A DNA stretch of 64,000 nt from Sphingobacterium nematocida (GTDB taxonomy: Bacteria; Bacteroidota; Bacteroidia; Sphingobacteriales; Sphingobacteriaceae): assembly GCF_900168125.1 (NCBI RefSeq), contig NZ_FUZF01000003.1:124001-188000 (forward strand), read 5' to 3'. Below, piece by piece: positions 10,056 through 18,354 of the stretch. Position 1 is the stretch's first letter. The number at the start of each line of letters is the position of its first letter. A program made the position numbers and the translations under genes. Under the pieces are notes generated by a model. That model did not search any database and was not told the origin of the DNA. It saw only the letters and a list, made by a program, of their open reading frames with translations.

Positions 10056-10790
10056 TTATATGTTTGCCCATCCCGAGGTCAATACATCAACAAGATGCAT
10101 TGTTTTTATCGGGATATGATGTTTATCAATATATGCCTGTAACTGTAATAGACAAGATGCATCAGTAGAAATGATATAATCTGCATTTACAGCTTGCGCA
10201 TTTTGCACCTTTTGTTCAGCCATAGCCGACGATATACCTTCAAACTTAACAGCAAAAGTACCTCCAAACCCACAGCAAGTTTCCTGATCCCTCATTTCTA
10301 CCAACTCCAATCCACCTACCTGAGCCAACAGTTTACGAGGTTCTTCTTTAATTCCACATTCCCGTAGCGCCGAACAAGAATCGTGATACACAGCTGTCCC
10401 AACTAATTCTGCACCAAAATAATCCCTTTTTAGTACATTAACTAAGAAATCCGAAATTTCGTATACATGACGTTGAATATTTCTACAACGATTATGTTCA
10501 ATAGAGTTCGTAAACAAGTCGTTATACCCTCCTTTTAGCATACCTACACAGGAAGCAGAAGGTGCAACAATATAATTTTCCTCCGAAAACTTCTTAAGGA
10601 AAGAACTTCCTACCTCTTTAGCCTCATCCCAGAAACCAGCATTATAGGCCGGCTGTCCACAACAGGTCTGTTCGGAATTATAAATCACCTCACAACCCGC
10701 CCGTTCCAACAATTGCACCGTGCTGAAAGCTGTATCAGGATACAATTGATCTATAAAACAAGGAATAAACAATTCTACTTTCTTACCCAT
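10056..10790 (-). CDS. (Fe-S)-binding protein, LutA/YkgE family
   Basis: A 244-residue protein with two CCG domains, each ending in a Cys-Cys-Gly motif (EQTCCGQPAYNAGF about 40-53 and QETCCGFGGTF about 168-178), plus additional Cys in DSCSALRECGI. Such proteins bind an iron-sulfur cofactor; LutA works with LutB and LutC to oxidise L-lactate to pyruvate. Here neither lutB nor lutC is adjacent. Instead the gene overlaps an MFS transporter by 8 bp and is surely translated with it. Lactate oxidation is therefore an inference from family only. Confidence 0.88.
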   Translation of the reverse strand: MGKKVELFIPCFIDQLYPDTAFSTVQLLERAGCEVIYNSEQTCCGQPAYNAGFWDEAKEVGSSFLKKFSEENYIVAPSASCVGMLKGGYNDLFTNSIEHNRCRNIQRHVYEISDFLVNVLKRDYFGAELVGTAVYHDSCSALRECGIKEEPRKLLAQVGGLELVEMRDQETCCGFGGTFAVKFEGISSAMAEQKVQNAQAVNADYIISTDASCLLQLQAYIDKHHIPIKTMHLVDVLTSGWANI

Positions 10791-12105
10791 TAGACACTTG
10801 TTTTAAAAATGTATTATATTTTAATGCCCGAATCAATAAAAGAAATCCTAGGACAAAGAAGACCGATAACGATAAAGCCGAATACCGGATATTATGCGTC
10901 ATCTGCTCTATAAAACCAAAAATAAACAAACCGACCACAATCGCCAATTTTTCCGTAATATCATAAAAACTAAAAAATGACGTCGTATCCTCCATATCCT
11001 GAGGCAACAGCTTGGAATAGGTCGATCTCGACAAGGATTGTATTCCCCCCATCAAAAGTCCAACCATACATGCCATCCCATAAAACTGTGCTGCATTACT
11101 TAAGTAATACGAACCGATACAAATCCCCGCCCAAAGTAAGGTAACTAGCATCAATACTTTAATATTACCTAAATATTTCGCCAAGCTAGACATCAGATAA
11201 GCACCGACTATAGCAATCAATTGAATAAGAATAATCGTAATGATCAACGATTCCTGTGCTAGATCTAGTTCTTTTTGGCCGAACATAGTAGCGACCACCA
11301 TTATTGTCTGTACGCCCACGGAATTAAAAAAATACGCCGGCAAAAATCGTCGAATTCCTTTATTCCCCTTTATCTGTTGCCATACACTCGCGAATTCTGA
11401 TCGTACTCTCTTACGCAATCCTTTTCCAAAAGCATGTTCTGAGGGGTGATTATTAGGCAATCGCCGAAAAGGGATTAACGAAAACCCCAGCCACCATAGC
11501 CCAACCAATAAAAAAGACAGACGAGCAGGAAAAGATTTATCCACTATTCCAAACCATTCCGGTTTAAGGACAAACACAAAGCAAATCACCTGAATAGTCA
11601 CACAGCCTACATATCCATAGGCAAATCCCTTTGCACTTACCGCATCCTGTTGATCTGGGGTAGCGATCACCGGAAGATAAGAGTTGTTGATAGCCACTCC
11701 TCCTATATAGCCCATAGCAGCCAAGGTAAAACAGATGATGCCCAGTTCTAAGGTATCCAGTTTAAAAAAGAACAAGCCCATACACGCAAATGCACCCAAA
11801 TACGTGAAAGTCTTCATCACCTGCATCTTTCGGCCATTTGCATCCGCGTGAGCTGAAAGAAAAGGAAGAGCCAATACCATCGTAAGATACGCAAATGCTA
11901 ATGCATAATTGGACAAAACAGTGTTAATGACCTCAAATCCAAAAAAATTAACCCAATCATCTTCCCCTGACTTAGAGCTTGTGATAGCGATATAATAAAT
12001 CGGAAATATAGTGGATGTAATAACAAGATTATAAGCCGAATTGGCCCAATCAAACATAGCCCAGGAACGAATTAACTTTTTGTCATTCTTTTTATAATCT
12101 TGCAT
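10783..12105 (-). CDS. UMF1-family MFS transporter
   Basis: A 440-residue, 12-helix major facilitator. The N-terminal SWAMFDWANSAYNLVI is characteristic of the UMF1/Atg22-like group, as are DANGRKMQVM in the loop after helix 2-3 and GGIQSLSRSTYSKLLP in the C-terminal half. Substrates of bacterial members are not established. The 8-bp overlap with the downstream LutA-like gene suggests a shared role, possibly moving a carboxylate that the Fe-S protein helps to oxidise, but that is speculation. No promoter box was recognised in the 41-bp gap to the neighbouring dacB gene. Confidence 0.88.
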   Translation of the reverse strand: MQDYKKNDKKLIRSWAMFDWANSAYNLVITSTIFPIYYIAITSSKSGEDDWVNFFGFEVINTVLSNYALAFAYLTMVLALPFLSAHADANGRKMQVMKTFTYLGAFACMGLFFFKLDTLELGIICFTLAAMGYIGGVAINNSYLPVIATPDQQDAVSAKGFAYGYVGCVTIQVICFVFVLKPEWFGIVDKSFPARLSFLLVGLWWLGFSLIPFRRLPNNHPSEHAFGKGLRKRVRSEFASVWQQIKGNKGIRRFLPAYFFNSVGVQTIMVVATMFGQKELDLAQESLIITIILIQLIAIVGAYLMSSLAKYLGNIKVLMLVTLLWAGICIGSYYLSNAAQFYGMACMVGLLMGGIQSLSRSTYSKLLPQDMEDTTSFFSFYDITEKLAIVVGLFIFGFIEQMTHNIRYSALSLSVFFVLGFLLLIRALKYNTFLKQVSNG

Positions 12106-12146
12106 ATTAAAAATTGATTAGCGAATATACCAATTGTTAAGACATA

Positions 12147-13466
12147 TTAATAATTCTGTCGGATAAAGGTCATGATACGAACCATCTCTTTACGAACGGA
12201 AGATGTCGCGGTCATAAAATTATTATTCAGGAAAGAAAAAGCGTAATGACGTCCTGTTCGGGTCACGATATACCCAGACTGGCAATGCACGGAATGTATA
12301 GTTCCCGTTTTAGCCCACACAAAAGGCACCCCTTGATCCAACGCATAAGCATTTCTTAGTGTGCCATCCACGCCTCCTGCCGGAAAAAAGAGATATCGTT
12401 GACTTTCATCGGGGATCAAATCCCTAATTCCCAACAGTACTTCAATCATACTTCGGGGAGACACCCGATTATAGGTCGATAATCCGCTTCCGTCCCTTAG
12501 CTCAATACTATCCAGGAATCTACTGTAATATTCCTTCTGAACCTCAGAACGTAACGAATCTGTATAAAACCCTTTAAAACGAATATCGGAAGCTATCATA
12601 GTAAGATGTTCGGCCAGAAAATTATCGCTAGGTAACATCATCTCCCGCAACACGGTATTGCGAGGTGCAGAATACAAGGTCTTGACAACCTCTGGCTTGG
12701 CATAATTAGTCAAAGTATAAACTTCCCTATGCAAGGTATCCTGCAAGAGGCTTACCAATAGGCTATCCGACCAGATAAAGGGCTTACTAACACGGTATCC
12801 CGACGGTACATTCAAATTAGTTAGATCAAACTGATTCGAATGAAACGCTCGTTTTACCGTAAAGTATTTACTAGGCTTCTCACTTATTCCGATCATTCGA
12901 TCAAAATATTTCGGACTTGCTACAACTCCTTTACCACTGGATTTAAATCGGGCTAAATTGCCATAAATCGGAAATGTAGATACCTCTGGTTGATAATCAT
13001 AAGCATAATCCTCCATAGACCAACCTTCTCGGTATGCAGGCTCTGAAGTGTATTGCGGAACGTAAAACAATTTTCTATCCGAAAATCGCAGGAAATCGTA
13101 GACTTTTCTAGTATCTAATTTTGGGTGTAAAAACGTAGGATCACCAGTCCCCCAGAAAATAAGCGAATCTCCTCGTTCAATATATTGGATACCAGGGATC
13201 GAATCCCCTATGATTTTCAAAGAAGTAAAGAGTGTAAACACTTTTGTATTCGAAGCAGGCACAAAGTGTTGATCCTCTTGCTTACCAAAAACAAATTTAT
13301 TACTATCCAGATCATAAAGACTGAATCCGAAATGATGCTTAGGTAATACTGGTGATTTCGCAAATTGTTCCTCTAAAATGGAAAAATCCTGTGCATTCAC
13401 AAGACTTAACGAAAACACAAATAATACAATGAGTTGAATAATAAAACGACACACACAAATTTTCAT
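12147..13466 (-). CDS. dacB: D-alanyl-D-alanine carboxypeptidase/endopeptidase (PBP4, peptidase S13)
   Basis: A periplasmic low-molecular-weight penicillin-binding protein that trims or cleaves peptidoglycan cross-links. It has a signal peptide (about 1-25, ending VNA-Q). All three active-site motifs are present: SxxK as SNTK at about residues 72-75, SxN in RDGSGLSTYN, and KTG in WAKTGTI. The 439-residue length is typical for S13 enzymes. It stands alone between the UMF1 transporter and a DAACS symporter, preceded by that symporter's terminator. It may work on the same wall as the LD-carboxypeptidase (33440) and MurF-Alr (60789) encoded in this window. Confidence 0.93.
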   Translation of the reverse strand: MKICVCRFIIQLIVLFVFSLSLVNAQDFSILEEQFAKSPVLPKHHFGFSLYDLDSNKFVFGKQEDQHFVPASNTKVFTLFTSLKIIGDSIPGIQYIERGDSLIFWGTGDPTFLHPKLDTRKVYDFLRFSDRKLFYVPQYTSEPAYREGWSMEDYAYDYQPEVSTFPIYGNLARFKSSGKGVVASPKYFDRMIGISEKPSKYFTVKRAFHSNQFDLTNLNVPSGYRVSKPFIWSDSLLVSLLQDTLHREVYTLTNYAKPEVVKTLYSAPRNTVLREMMLPSDNFLAEHLTMIASDIRFKGFYTDSLRSEVQKEYYSRFLDSIELRDGSGLSTYNRVSPRSMIEVLLGIRDLIPDESQRYLFFPAGGVDGTLRNAYALDQGVPFVWAKTGTIHSVHCQSGYIVTRTGRHYAFSFLNNNFMTATSSVRKEMVRIMTFIRQNY

Positions 13467-13477
13467 TGGAGAAAGAT

Positions 13478-13535
13478 ATAAAAAAACCCTTATGTATCAC
13501 AATAATATCTCTTAGAAAAGCGCTACATAAGGGTT
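13478..13535 (-). terminator. intrinsic terminator after the DAACS symporter gene
   Basis: Perfect 12-bp inverted repeat (arms 13485-13496 and 13524-13535, 27-nt loop), followed on the minus strand by a run of seven T. It lies between the symporter stop and the dacB start and ends the symporter transcript. Confidence 0.8.
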
Positions 13536-13626
13536 ATTATATCAAAATTTCTATAAACTACATCTTAGCATCCATCAATTTTTATGCTTTTGATCTCGGT
13601 ATATTTAATTTCGTTTTTACAAGGAG

Positions 13627-15075
13627 TTATTCCGATTCCGCTTCTAGAAAATTAGGATTTTTTGAAGCCTCTTCATCAAATTCGCCTTCCCATTTTGCTA
13701 CAACGACAGTAGCGAGGCAATTACCGATTACATTGACAGAGGTTCTAGCCATGTCCATTAATTCGTCAATACCGAGAATAGCAGCAATAACAAATGTTGG
13801 AAGACCAAACTGATCTGCAGTAGCGATCAACACTATCAGCGATGCACGGGGTACTGCTGCCACACCTTTAGAGGTGATCATCAATGTAAACGCGATTAGT
13901 AGCTGTTGTCCAAAACTCAAATCAATTCCAGCAGCTTGCGCTACAAATATAGACGCTAACGAAAGATATAGCGAGGTGCCATCCAAATTAAAACTATACC
14001 CTGTAGGAATTACAAATGATACAATTTTACGTGGAACACCAAATTTTTCCATATTCTCCATGGCTTTGGGTAAAGCTGCATCCGAACTCGTCGTCGCAAA
14101 TGCAATAGAAACAGGTTCCTTAATCGCATTTATAAACTGCTTGACCGGAACCTTCAAATACAATGCAATAGGGAATAAAATAAGCAATATAAACACGATT
14201 AACGCTATATATAGACTGATCAATAACATAAAGAGGTTTTTCAGAATATCCACACCAAGGTGCCCCACCGTATACGCCATAGCTGCCCCCACACCAATAG
14301 GTGCGAAAAGCATCACCAGATTGGTGAATTTAAACATCGCCTCTGCCAGACTTTCGGTAAAGTCTACCAATGGCTTTCGTTTCTTTTCACTCACCATAGC
14401 CAGACCTATCCCAAATAATACGCCGAAAATAACAATCTGTAATACCTTATTTTCATAAACAGATTTAACGATATTCTCTGGAAAAGTATCACGGATAAAT
14501 GCATTAAACTTATATACACCATGTACATTCTCTGAGATATGATCCAATACCTTCTGATCCGCTGCAGCCACAGCAGATGTTGTCGGTAGTTCCTCGTGTG
14601 GCATATGTTCAATATCCACACCTACCCCCGCCTTAGTAATATTGATCACTGCCAGACCAATAAAAATCGCACACGTCGTAGCACAGAAAAAGTACAGCAT
14701 CGATTTCCAAGCCATACGTCCCACCGATTTTAAATCAGAGTGTCCTGCTATACCAAACACTAGTGTAGCAAACAATATGGGACCCACAATTGTCTTTACA
14801 AGTTTAATAAACCCCTGACTCAGCGGATGCATAGCTATCGCTAGATTTGGAAAATCCAATCCTACGAATACACCTAATATCAAGCATGTCAGTATCCAAG
14901 TGGTCAAATTCTTACGAACTATCGCATTTAAGGTCAACACAGATGCTGTAACCCAGCGAACGCCCATCATAACAACAGGCGAAATACCTAGTAAATCAAA
15001 TTCGTAAAAAAGGGTGATAATTATTGCTATAGTGACTGTAACTAGCGTTACAAAACCTACATTCTTTTTTGACAT
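13627..15075 (-). CDS. dicarboxylate/amino acid:cation symporter (DAACS family)
   Basis: A 482-residue inner membrane secondary transporter of the GltP/DctA type, importing glutamate, aspartate or C4-dicarboxylates with H+ or Na+. Family signatures are present: the serine-rich re-entrant segment TTSSDAALPKAMEN, PTGYSFNLDGTSLYLS on helix 7, SKGVAAVPRAS on the second hairpin, and MARTSVNVIGNCLATVVVAKWEGE in helix 8. N-terminal hydrophobic segments extend the protein beyond the usual 420-440 residues. A well-matched Bacteroidota promoter lies at 15113-15143 and a terminator at 13478-13535, so it is a single-gene unit. The exact substrate cannot be told from sequence. Confidence 0.93.
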   Translation of the reverse strand: MSKKNVGFVTLVTVTIAIIITLFYEFDLLGISPVVMMGVRWVTASVLTLNAIVRKNLTTWILTCLILGVFVGLDFPNLAIAMHPLSQGFIKLVKTIVGPILFATLVFGIAGHSDLKSVGRMAWKSMLYFFCATTCAIFIGLAVINITKAGVGVDIEHMPHEELPTTSAVAAADQKVLDHISENVHGVYKFNAFIRDTFPENIVKSVYENKVLQIVIFGVLFGIGLAMVSEKKRKPLVDFTESLAEAMFKFTNLVMLFAPIGVGAAMAYTVGHLGVDILKNLFMLLISLYIALIVFILLILFPIALYLKVPVKQFINAIKEPVSIAFATTSSDAALPKAMENMEKFGVPRKIVSFVIPTGYSFNLDGTSLYLSLASIFVAQAAGIDLSFGQQLLIAFTLMITSKGVAAVPRASLIVLIATADQFGLPTFVIAAILGIDELMDMARTSVNVIGNCLATVVVAKWEGEFDEEASKNPNFLEAESE

Positions 15076-15112
15076 CTATATTTTTTTTAGATTACATAAT
15101 TTATGAATGCAA

Positions 15113-15143
15113 CAAAAATATAAAAATAGCTAGGTTTACCAAA
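15113..15143 (-). promoter_or_regulatory. Bacteroidota-type promoter for the DAACS symporter
   Basis: On the minus strand TTTG (15140-15143) is followed after 19 nt by TATTTTTG (15113-15120), matching the TTTG-N19/20-TAnnTTTG consensus of the Bacteroidota housekeeping sigma factor. The start codon at 15075 is 37 bp downstream of the -7 box. Confidence 0.7.
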
Positions 15144-15159
15144 CATATTTCGGCATAAA

Positions 15160-15198
15160 ACCAACAAAAAAGGTACAACTAAAATAGCTGTACCTTTT
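15160..15198 (-). terminator. intrinsic terminator after the ferredoxin gene
   Basis: A perfect 10-bp stem (arms 15189-15198 and 15168-15177, 11-nt loop) starts 24 bp beyond the ferredoxin stop. Its minus-strand 3' arm runs into a T-rich stretch, as expected of a rho-independent terminator. The stem could also work weakly in the plus direction. Confidence 0.75.
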
Positions 15199-15222
15199 AT
15201 GACACTTGCTCTTTAAAGCTTA

Positions 15223-15573
15223 TTATTCAGCATGCAACCATGCCTTTTTTGCCAATAATTCTTCTTCTGCCTCTACAACGTCTTCGTCTTCCACACAACA
15301 ATCTACCGGGCATACCGCAGCACATTGAGGCTCATCGTGAAAACCCACACATTCTGTACACTTGTCGGATACGATATAATAAACTTCATCAGAAATCGCG
15401 TCCTGTGAAGCACCAGCATCTATCGTAACTCCATCACCAAAGTCAATCACACCTTCTAGCGCCGTACCATCCGAAAATTTCCACGGCACACCTGCATCAT
15501 ATATCGCATTATTTGGGCATTCCGGTTCGCACGCACCGCAGTTAATGCATTCATCTGTAATTTTTATCGCCAT
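15223..15573 (-). CDS. 2[4Fe-4S] ferredoxin
   Basis: A 116-residue electron carrier. The first cluster motif is CxxCxxCxxxC (Cys 9, 12, 15, 19, within [11 protein letters not shown]); the second is CxxCx8CxxxC ([13 protein letters not shown] then AAVCP), the spacing typical of Allochromatium/YfhL-type ferredoxins. A 45-residue acidic insert separates the two, and the C-terminus adds another Cys pair and an acidic tail. Partners are unknown. The gene is divergent from an acyl-CoA reductase, and the 164-bp gap between them holds a spaced inverted repeat. A TAnnTTTG-like box (15615-15622, minus strand) could serve it. Confidence 0.92.
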   Translation of the reverse strand: MAIKITDECINCGACEPECPNNAIYDAGVPWKFSDGTALEGVIDFGDGVTIDAGASQDAISDEVYYIVSDKCTECVGFHDEPQCAAVCPVDCCVEDEDVVEAEEELLAKKAWLHAE

Positions 15574-15737
15574 TTATAACCTCACAATTATAATAAAAAA
15601 CTAATTTTGTATGTCAAAGGTAAATATTGGATTAATAACTAGCACTAAAAAAGTAGACAAATTTAGTAGTTTATCCAATTATTTGACATTACAAAGATAA
15701 AGTAAAAATTGAACAGAACGATTCTAAATAATATATT

Positions 15738-16751
15738 TTGACAAAACAAGAAAGGATAGCAGCCTTTGCTAAACTAGGAGAATGGTTGATCCACCCCGAT
15801 GAGGAGACGACATATTTCATAGCACAGTTACATTCTAAAAACGCATGGTATACGACGGATAACGTTATTCGTCAGATGCGTACAATAGGCAACAACCTGA
15901 CACAAGAAAAATTAACAAAGTGGATCTCCGTTTATCCAGCCGAGGATTCGTCCAAGACCGTAGGGCTTGTTCTGGCTGGCAATCTGCCTTTAGTAGGATT
16001 TCATGATATCCTATCTTGCCTACTGATGGGATTTAGTGTGCAACTAAAAGCTTCTTCCGACGATGCTGGTTTAACACCTTATATCGTCAACAAGTTGATT
16101 CAGATATCCCCATCATTCACACAAAAAATAGCTATCGTAGACAAACTCTCCGACTTCGATCTAGTGATAGCTACGGGTTCCAATAACTCCGCAAGATACT
16201 TTGAATACTACTTTGGACAAAAACCGAATATTATACGCAAAAACAGAAATTCCGTTGCCGTATTAACCGGCGAAGAAAGCCAAGAACAAATAGCAGCTTT
16301 GGGTAACGATATCTTTGATTATTTTGGTTTAGGTTGTAGATCTGTATCCAAAATATATGTTCCAAAAGGCTATTCTATCGCTACATTTTTTGAAGCAATC
16401 GAACACTTCAGTGGTGTAAAAGATCACTTCAAATACAACAACAACTACGATTATAACAAGTCGATTTATTTAATCAACAAAGACAAACATTATGACAATG
16501 GTTTCCTATTGTTGAAAGAAGACATCCATCTTTCTTCACCACTTGCCGTCTTATTTTACGAAGAGTATACCGACATCAAGGAATTAGAGGGACTCCTTAA
16601 ACAACAAGAAGAAAACATACAATGCGTTGTTTCTCAGCACAAATTAGACATTCCATCTCCACTTTTTCAACTAGGCCAAGGGCAATACCCCGCATTAGAC
16701 GACTATGCAGATGGCATCGACACCTTGCATTTTTTGGCTCAGCACCAATAA
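15738..16751 (+). CDS. acyl-CoA reductase (LuxC-like)
   Basis: A 337-residue protein with the aldehyde-dehydrogenase-like fold of LuxC-type acyl-CoA reductases. The conserved block GLVLAGNLPLVGFHD lies around residues 76-90, VIATGSNNSARYFEYYF follows, and the likely nucleophilic Cys is about residue 200 in FGLGCRSVSKIYVP. The reaction would be NAD(P)H-dependent reduction of an acyl-CoA to the aldehyde, but the physiological acyl group is unknown. The start is a TTG (15738-15740), the only good candidate given the conserved N-terminus. It faces away from the ferredoxin gene, a possible electron source, although that link is inference. Confidence 0.85.
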   Translation: MTKQERIAAFAKLGEWLIHPDEETTYFIAQLHSKNAWYTTDNVIRQMRTIGNNLTQEKLTKWISVYPAEDSSKTVGLVLAGNLPLVGFHDILSCLLMGFSVQLKASSDDAGLTPYIVNKLIQISPSFTQKIAIVDKLSDFDLVIATGSNNSARYFEYYFGQKPNIIRKNRNSVAVLTGEESQEQIAALGNDIFDYFGLGCRSVSKIYVPKGYSIATFFEAIEHFSGVKDHFKYNNNYDYNKSIYLINKDKHYDNGFLLLKEDIHLSSPLAVLFYEEYTDIKELEGLLKQQEENIQCVVSQHKLDIPSPLFQLGQGQYPALDDYADGIDTLHFLAQHQ

Positions 16752-16786
16752 TTCTTTAAATTGAAAAAAAAAATTAACTTTGTTTT

Positions 16787-16990
16787 ATGTATGTAATAAA
16801 AGTGAAAGGCGTCGCTAAAATCCCCGACTACGTCCAATTGCGAGACGATTCGTTTACTTTATTGGCATACTTCAGAGTGGACAGACCAGACAAATCTCTT
16901 GACAAAATCGGATTAGGCGATAAAGCCGAAGAGATTATGAAAATTGTCAACGAACTACCTTTTGGTCAAATTAAGGAAATAGAATTTTAA
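16787..16990 (+). CDS. small conserved protein upstream of ftsE
   Basis: A 67-residue cytosolic protein, predicted alpha/beta (MYVIKVKGVAKIPDYVQLRD..., LLAYFRVDRP, DKAEEIMKIVNELPF). It has no membrane segment, Cys motif or recognised domain. It stops 2 bp before the ftsE start, so the two are almost certainly translated together, which hints at a role with FtsE. A TAACTTTG box at 16775-16782 ends 4 nt before the ATG; if it is a real -7 element the message would be nearly leaderless. Confidence 0.7.
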   Translation: MYVIKVKGVAKIPDYVQLRDDSFTLLAYFRVDRPDKSLDKIGLGDKAEEIMKIVNELPFGQIKEIEF

Positions 16991-16992
16991 GA

Positions 16993-17673
16993 ATGACACA
17001 AAATACAGTAATCAAATTAAGAAACGTAGATATCTACCAACAAAAGCACCTAGTGTTATCCAATGTTAACCTAGAAATTGCACAAGGAGAGTTTCTTTAC
17101 TTGATAGGTCAGTCAGGTACTGGAAAGAGTAGTTTATTAAAGATTATCTACGGTGATCTGTACATTTCCAATGGAGAAGGACTCGTCGCTGGTTTTGATT
17201 TGAAAAAACTACGCGAACAAGAAGTTCCTTATTTAAGAAGAAAATTAGGCATCGTATTTCAGGATTTTCATCTACTTAACGATCGTACCATAGAAAAAAA
17301 TCTGGAGTTTGCATTAAAAGCAACTGGCTGGACAGACAAAGGCCTTATCCAAAACCGTATGCTCGATGTTTTGGAGAAAGTAGGTCTTCGTTCGAAGTTA
17401 AAGAAAATGCCACACGAACTATCTGGAGGAGAGCAGCAACGTGTCGTAATTGCGCGTGCCTTACTCAATGACCCCGAGATAATCTTAGCTGATGAACCTA
17501 CTGGTAATCTAGATCCTGCTACTTCCGAAGAGATTGTACTTCTACTACGTGATATTGCATCCTCAGGTACTGCCGTGTTGATGGCTACCCACGATTATCA
17601 GATTATCCGTAATATGCCAGCACGCATCATCAAGACAGAAGATGGTGCCATGCATGACAATGTAAGCATTTAA
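16993..17673 (+). CDS. ftsE: cell division ATP-binding protein FtsE
   Basis: A 226-residue ABC ATPase of the FtsE/LolD group. Walker [10 protein letters not shown] is at about residues 39-47, the Q-loop VFQDFHLL follows, the signature is LSGGEQQRV, Walker B is [13 protein letters not shown] and the H-loop is MATHDY. FtsE pairs with the membrane protein FtsX to control cell-wall hydrolases at the septum. No ftsX is adjacent. The preceding 67-residue gene is separated by 2 bp, and a large hairpin follows before grpE. Assignment to FtsE rather than another type-VII ABC ATPase rests on overall resemblance. Confidence 0.85.
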   Translation: MTQNTVIKLRNVDIYQQKHLVLSNVNLEIAQGEFLYLIGQSGTGKSSLLKIIYGDLYISNGEGLVAGFDLKKLREQEVPYLRRKLGIVFQDFHLLNDRTIEKNLEFALKATGWTDKGLIQNRMLDVLEKVGLRSKLKKMPHELSGGEQQRVVIARALLNDPEIILADEPTGNLDPATSEEIVLLLRDIASSGTAVLMATHDYQIIRNMPARIIKTEDGAMHDNVSI

Positions 17674-17696
17674 GAAGACTGACAAAATCAAACATA

Positions 17697-17746
17697 ATCC
17701 GACACTTTGGACGTATTTATCACAAAATACTGACAAGGTGTCGGAT
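17697..17746 (+). other. nested stem-loop between ftsE and grpE
   Basis: An outer stem pairs 17697-17708 with 17735-17746 (12 bp, one G-U), and an inner stem pairs 17713-17718 with 17725-17730 (6 bp, 6-nt loop). It is followed by ATTTTATA and lies 24 bp after ftsE and 8 bp before the upstream grpE start candidate. It could terminate ftsE or fold in the grpE leader. It does not match the CIRCE element. Confidence 0.6.
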
Positions 17747-17754
17747 ATTTTATA

Positions 17755-18339
17755 ATGGCAAAATTTTTGAATATTATACGCAAGCTATTGAAGCACATAA
17801 AAAATAGGGTGATGATAAACGAACAAGAACATATTCAAGACGAAAACTTAGCACAAGACAATACAGCCCAAAATGAAGCTGAAGAACTATCTATTGAAGA
17901 ATCTCTAACCAACCAACTCGCAGAGGCTAACGACAAGTATGCCCGTTTATTTGCCGAGTTTGATAACTATAAAAAGAGAACCTCAAAAGAACGTGTAGAG
18001 CTGATACAAACAGCTGGACAAGGGGTTATTTCTAAGCTTTTACCTGTGTTAGATGATTTTGATAGAGCGCTTGCAGCAATGGCTACGGGACAAGATGTTG
18101 AAGGGATAAAACAAGGTATCGATTTAGTAAACAATAAATTCAGAAAACTTCTTGAAAACGAAGGTCTCAAAGAAATGGAAACCACAGGACAGCCTTTCGA
18201 TGCAGACTTCCAAGAAGCTATCACCAGCATCCCTGCTCCATCAGAAGATCTTAAAAATAAAGTGATAGACACTGTAGAAAAAGGATATTTTCTAAATGAT
18301 AAAGTAATCCGTTTTGCAAAAGTAGTCATAGGACAATAA
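17755..18339 (+). CDS. grpE: nucleotide exchange factor GrpE
   Basis: GrpE releases ADP from DnaK and so drives the Hsp70 cycle. The protein has an acidic, flexible N-terminus, a long coiled-coil region (LTNQLAEANDKYARLFAEFDNYKKRT...), the conserved LLPVLDDFDRAL segment and the C-terminal beta domain (VDLVNNKF-like helix, VIDTVEKGYFLNDKVIRFAKVVIG). The frame opens at 17755 with a basic stretch (MAKFLNIIRKLLKHIKNRV) unlike GrpE. A second ATG at 17812 gives MINEQEHIQDEN..., more like relatives, so the start is unresolved. dnaJ follows after 15 bp; dnaK is not in the window. Confidence 0.93.
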   Translation: MAKFLNIIRKLLKHIKNRVMINEQEHIQDENLAQDNTAQNEAEELSIEESLTNQLAEANDKYARLFAEFDNYKKRTSKERVELIQTAGQGVISKLLPVLDDFDRALAAMATGQDVEGIKQGIDLVNNKFRKLLENEGLKEMETTGQPFDADFQEAITSIPAPSEDLKNKVIDTVEKGYFLNDKVIRFAKVVIGQ

Positions 18340-18354
18340 GAAATAAGAAGAGGA

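Noticed and set aside
17674..17754. CIRCE/HrcA element before grpE
   Set aside because: The inverted repeat there (arms ATCCGACAC) does not match the TTAGCACTC-N9-GAGTGCTAA consensus.
17967..18329. Minus-strand open frame of 120 codons within grpE
   Set aside because: Antisense shadow of grpE, Ser/Phe-rich, without start context or family.
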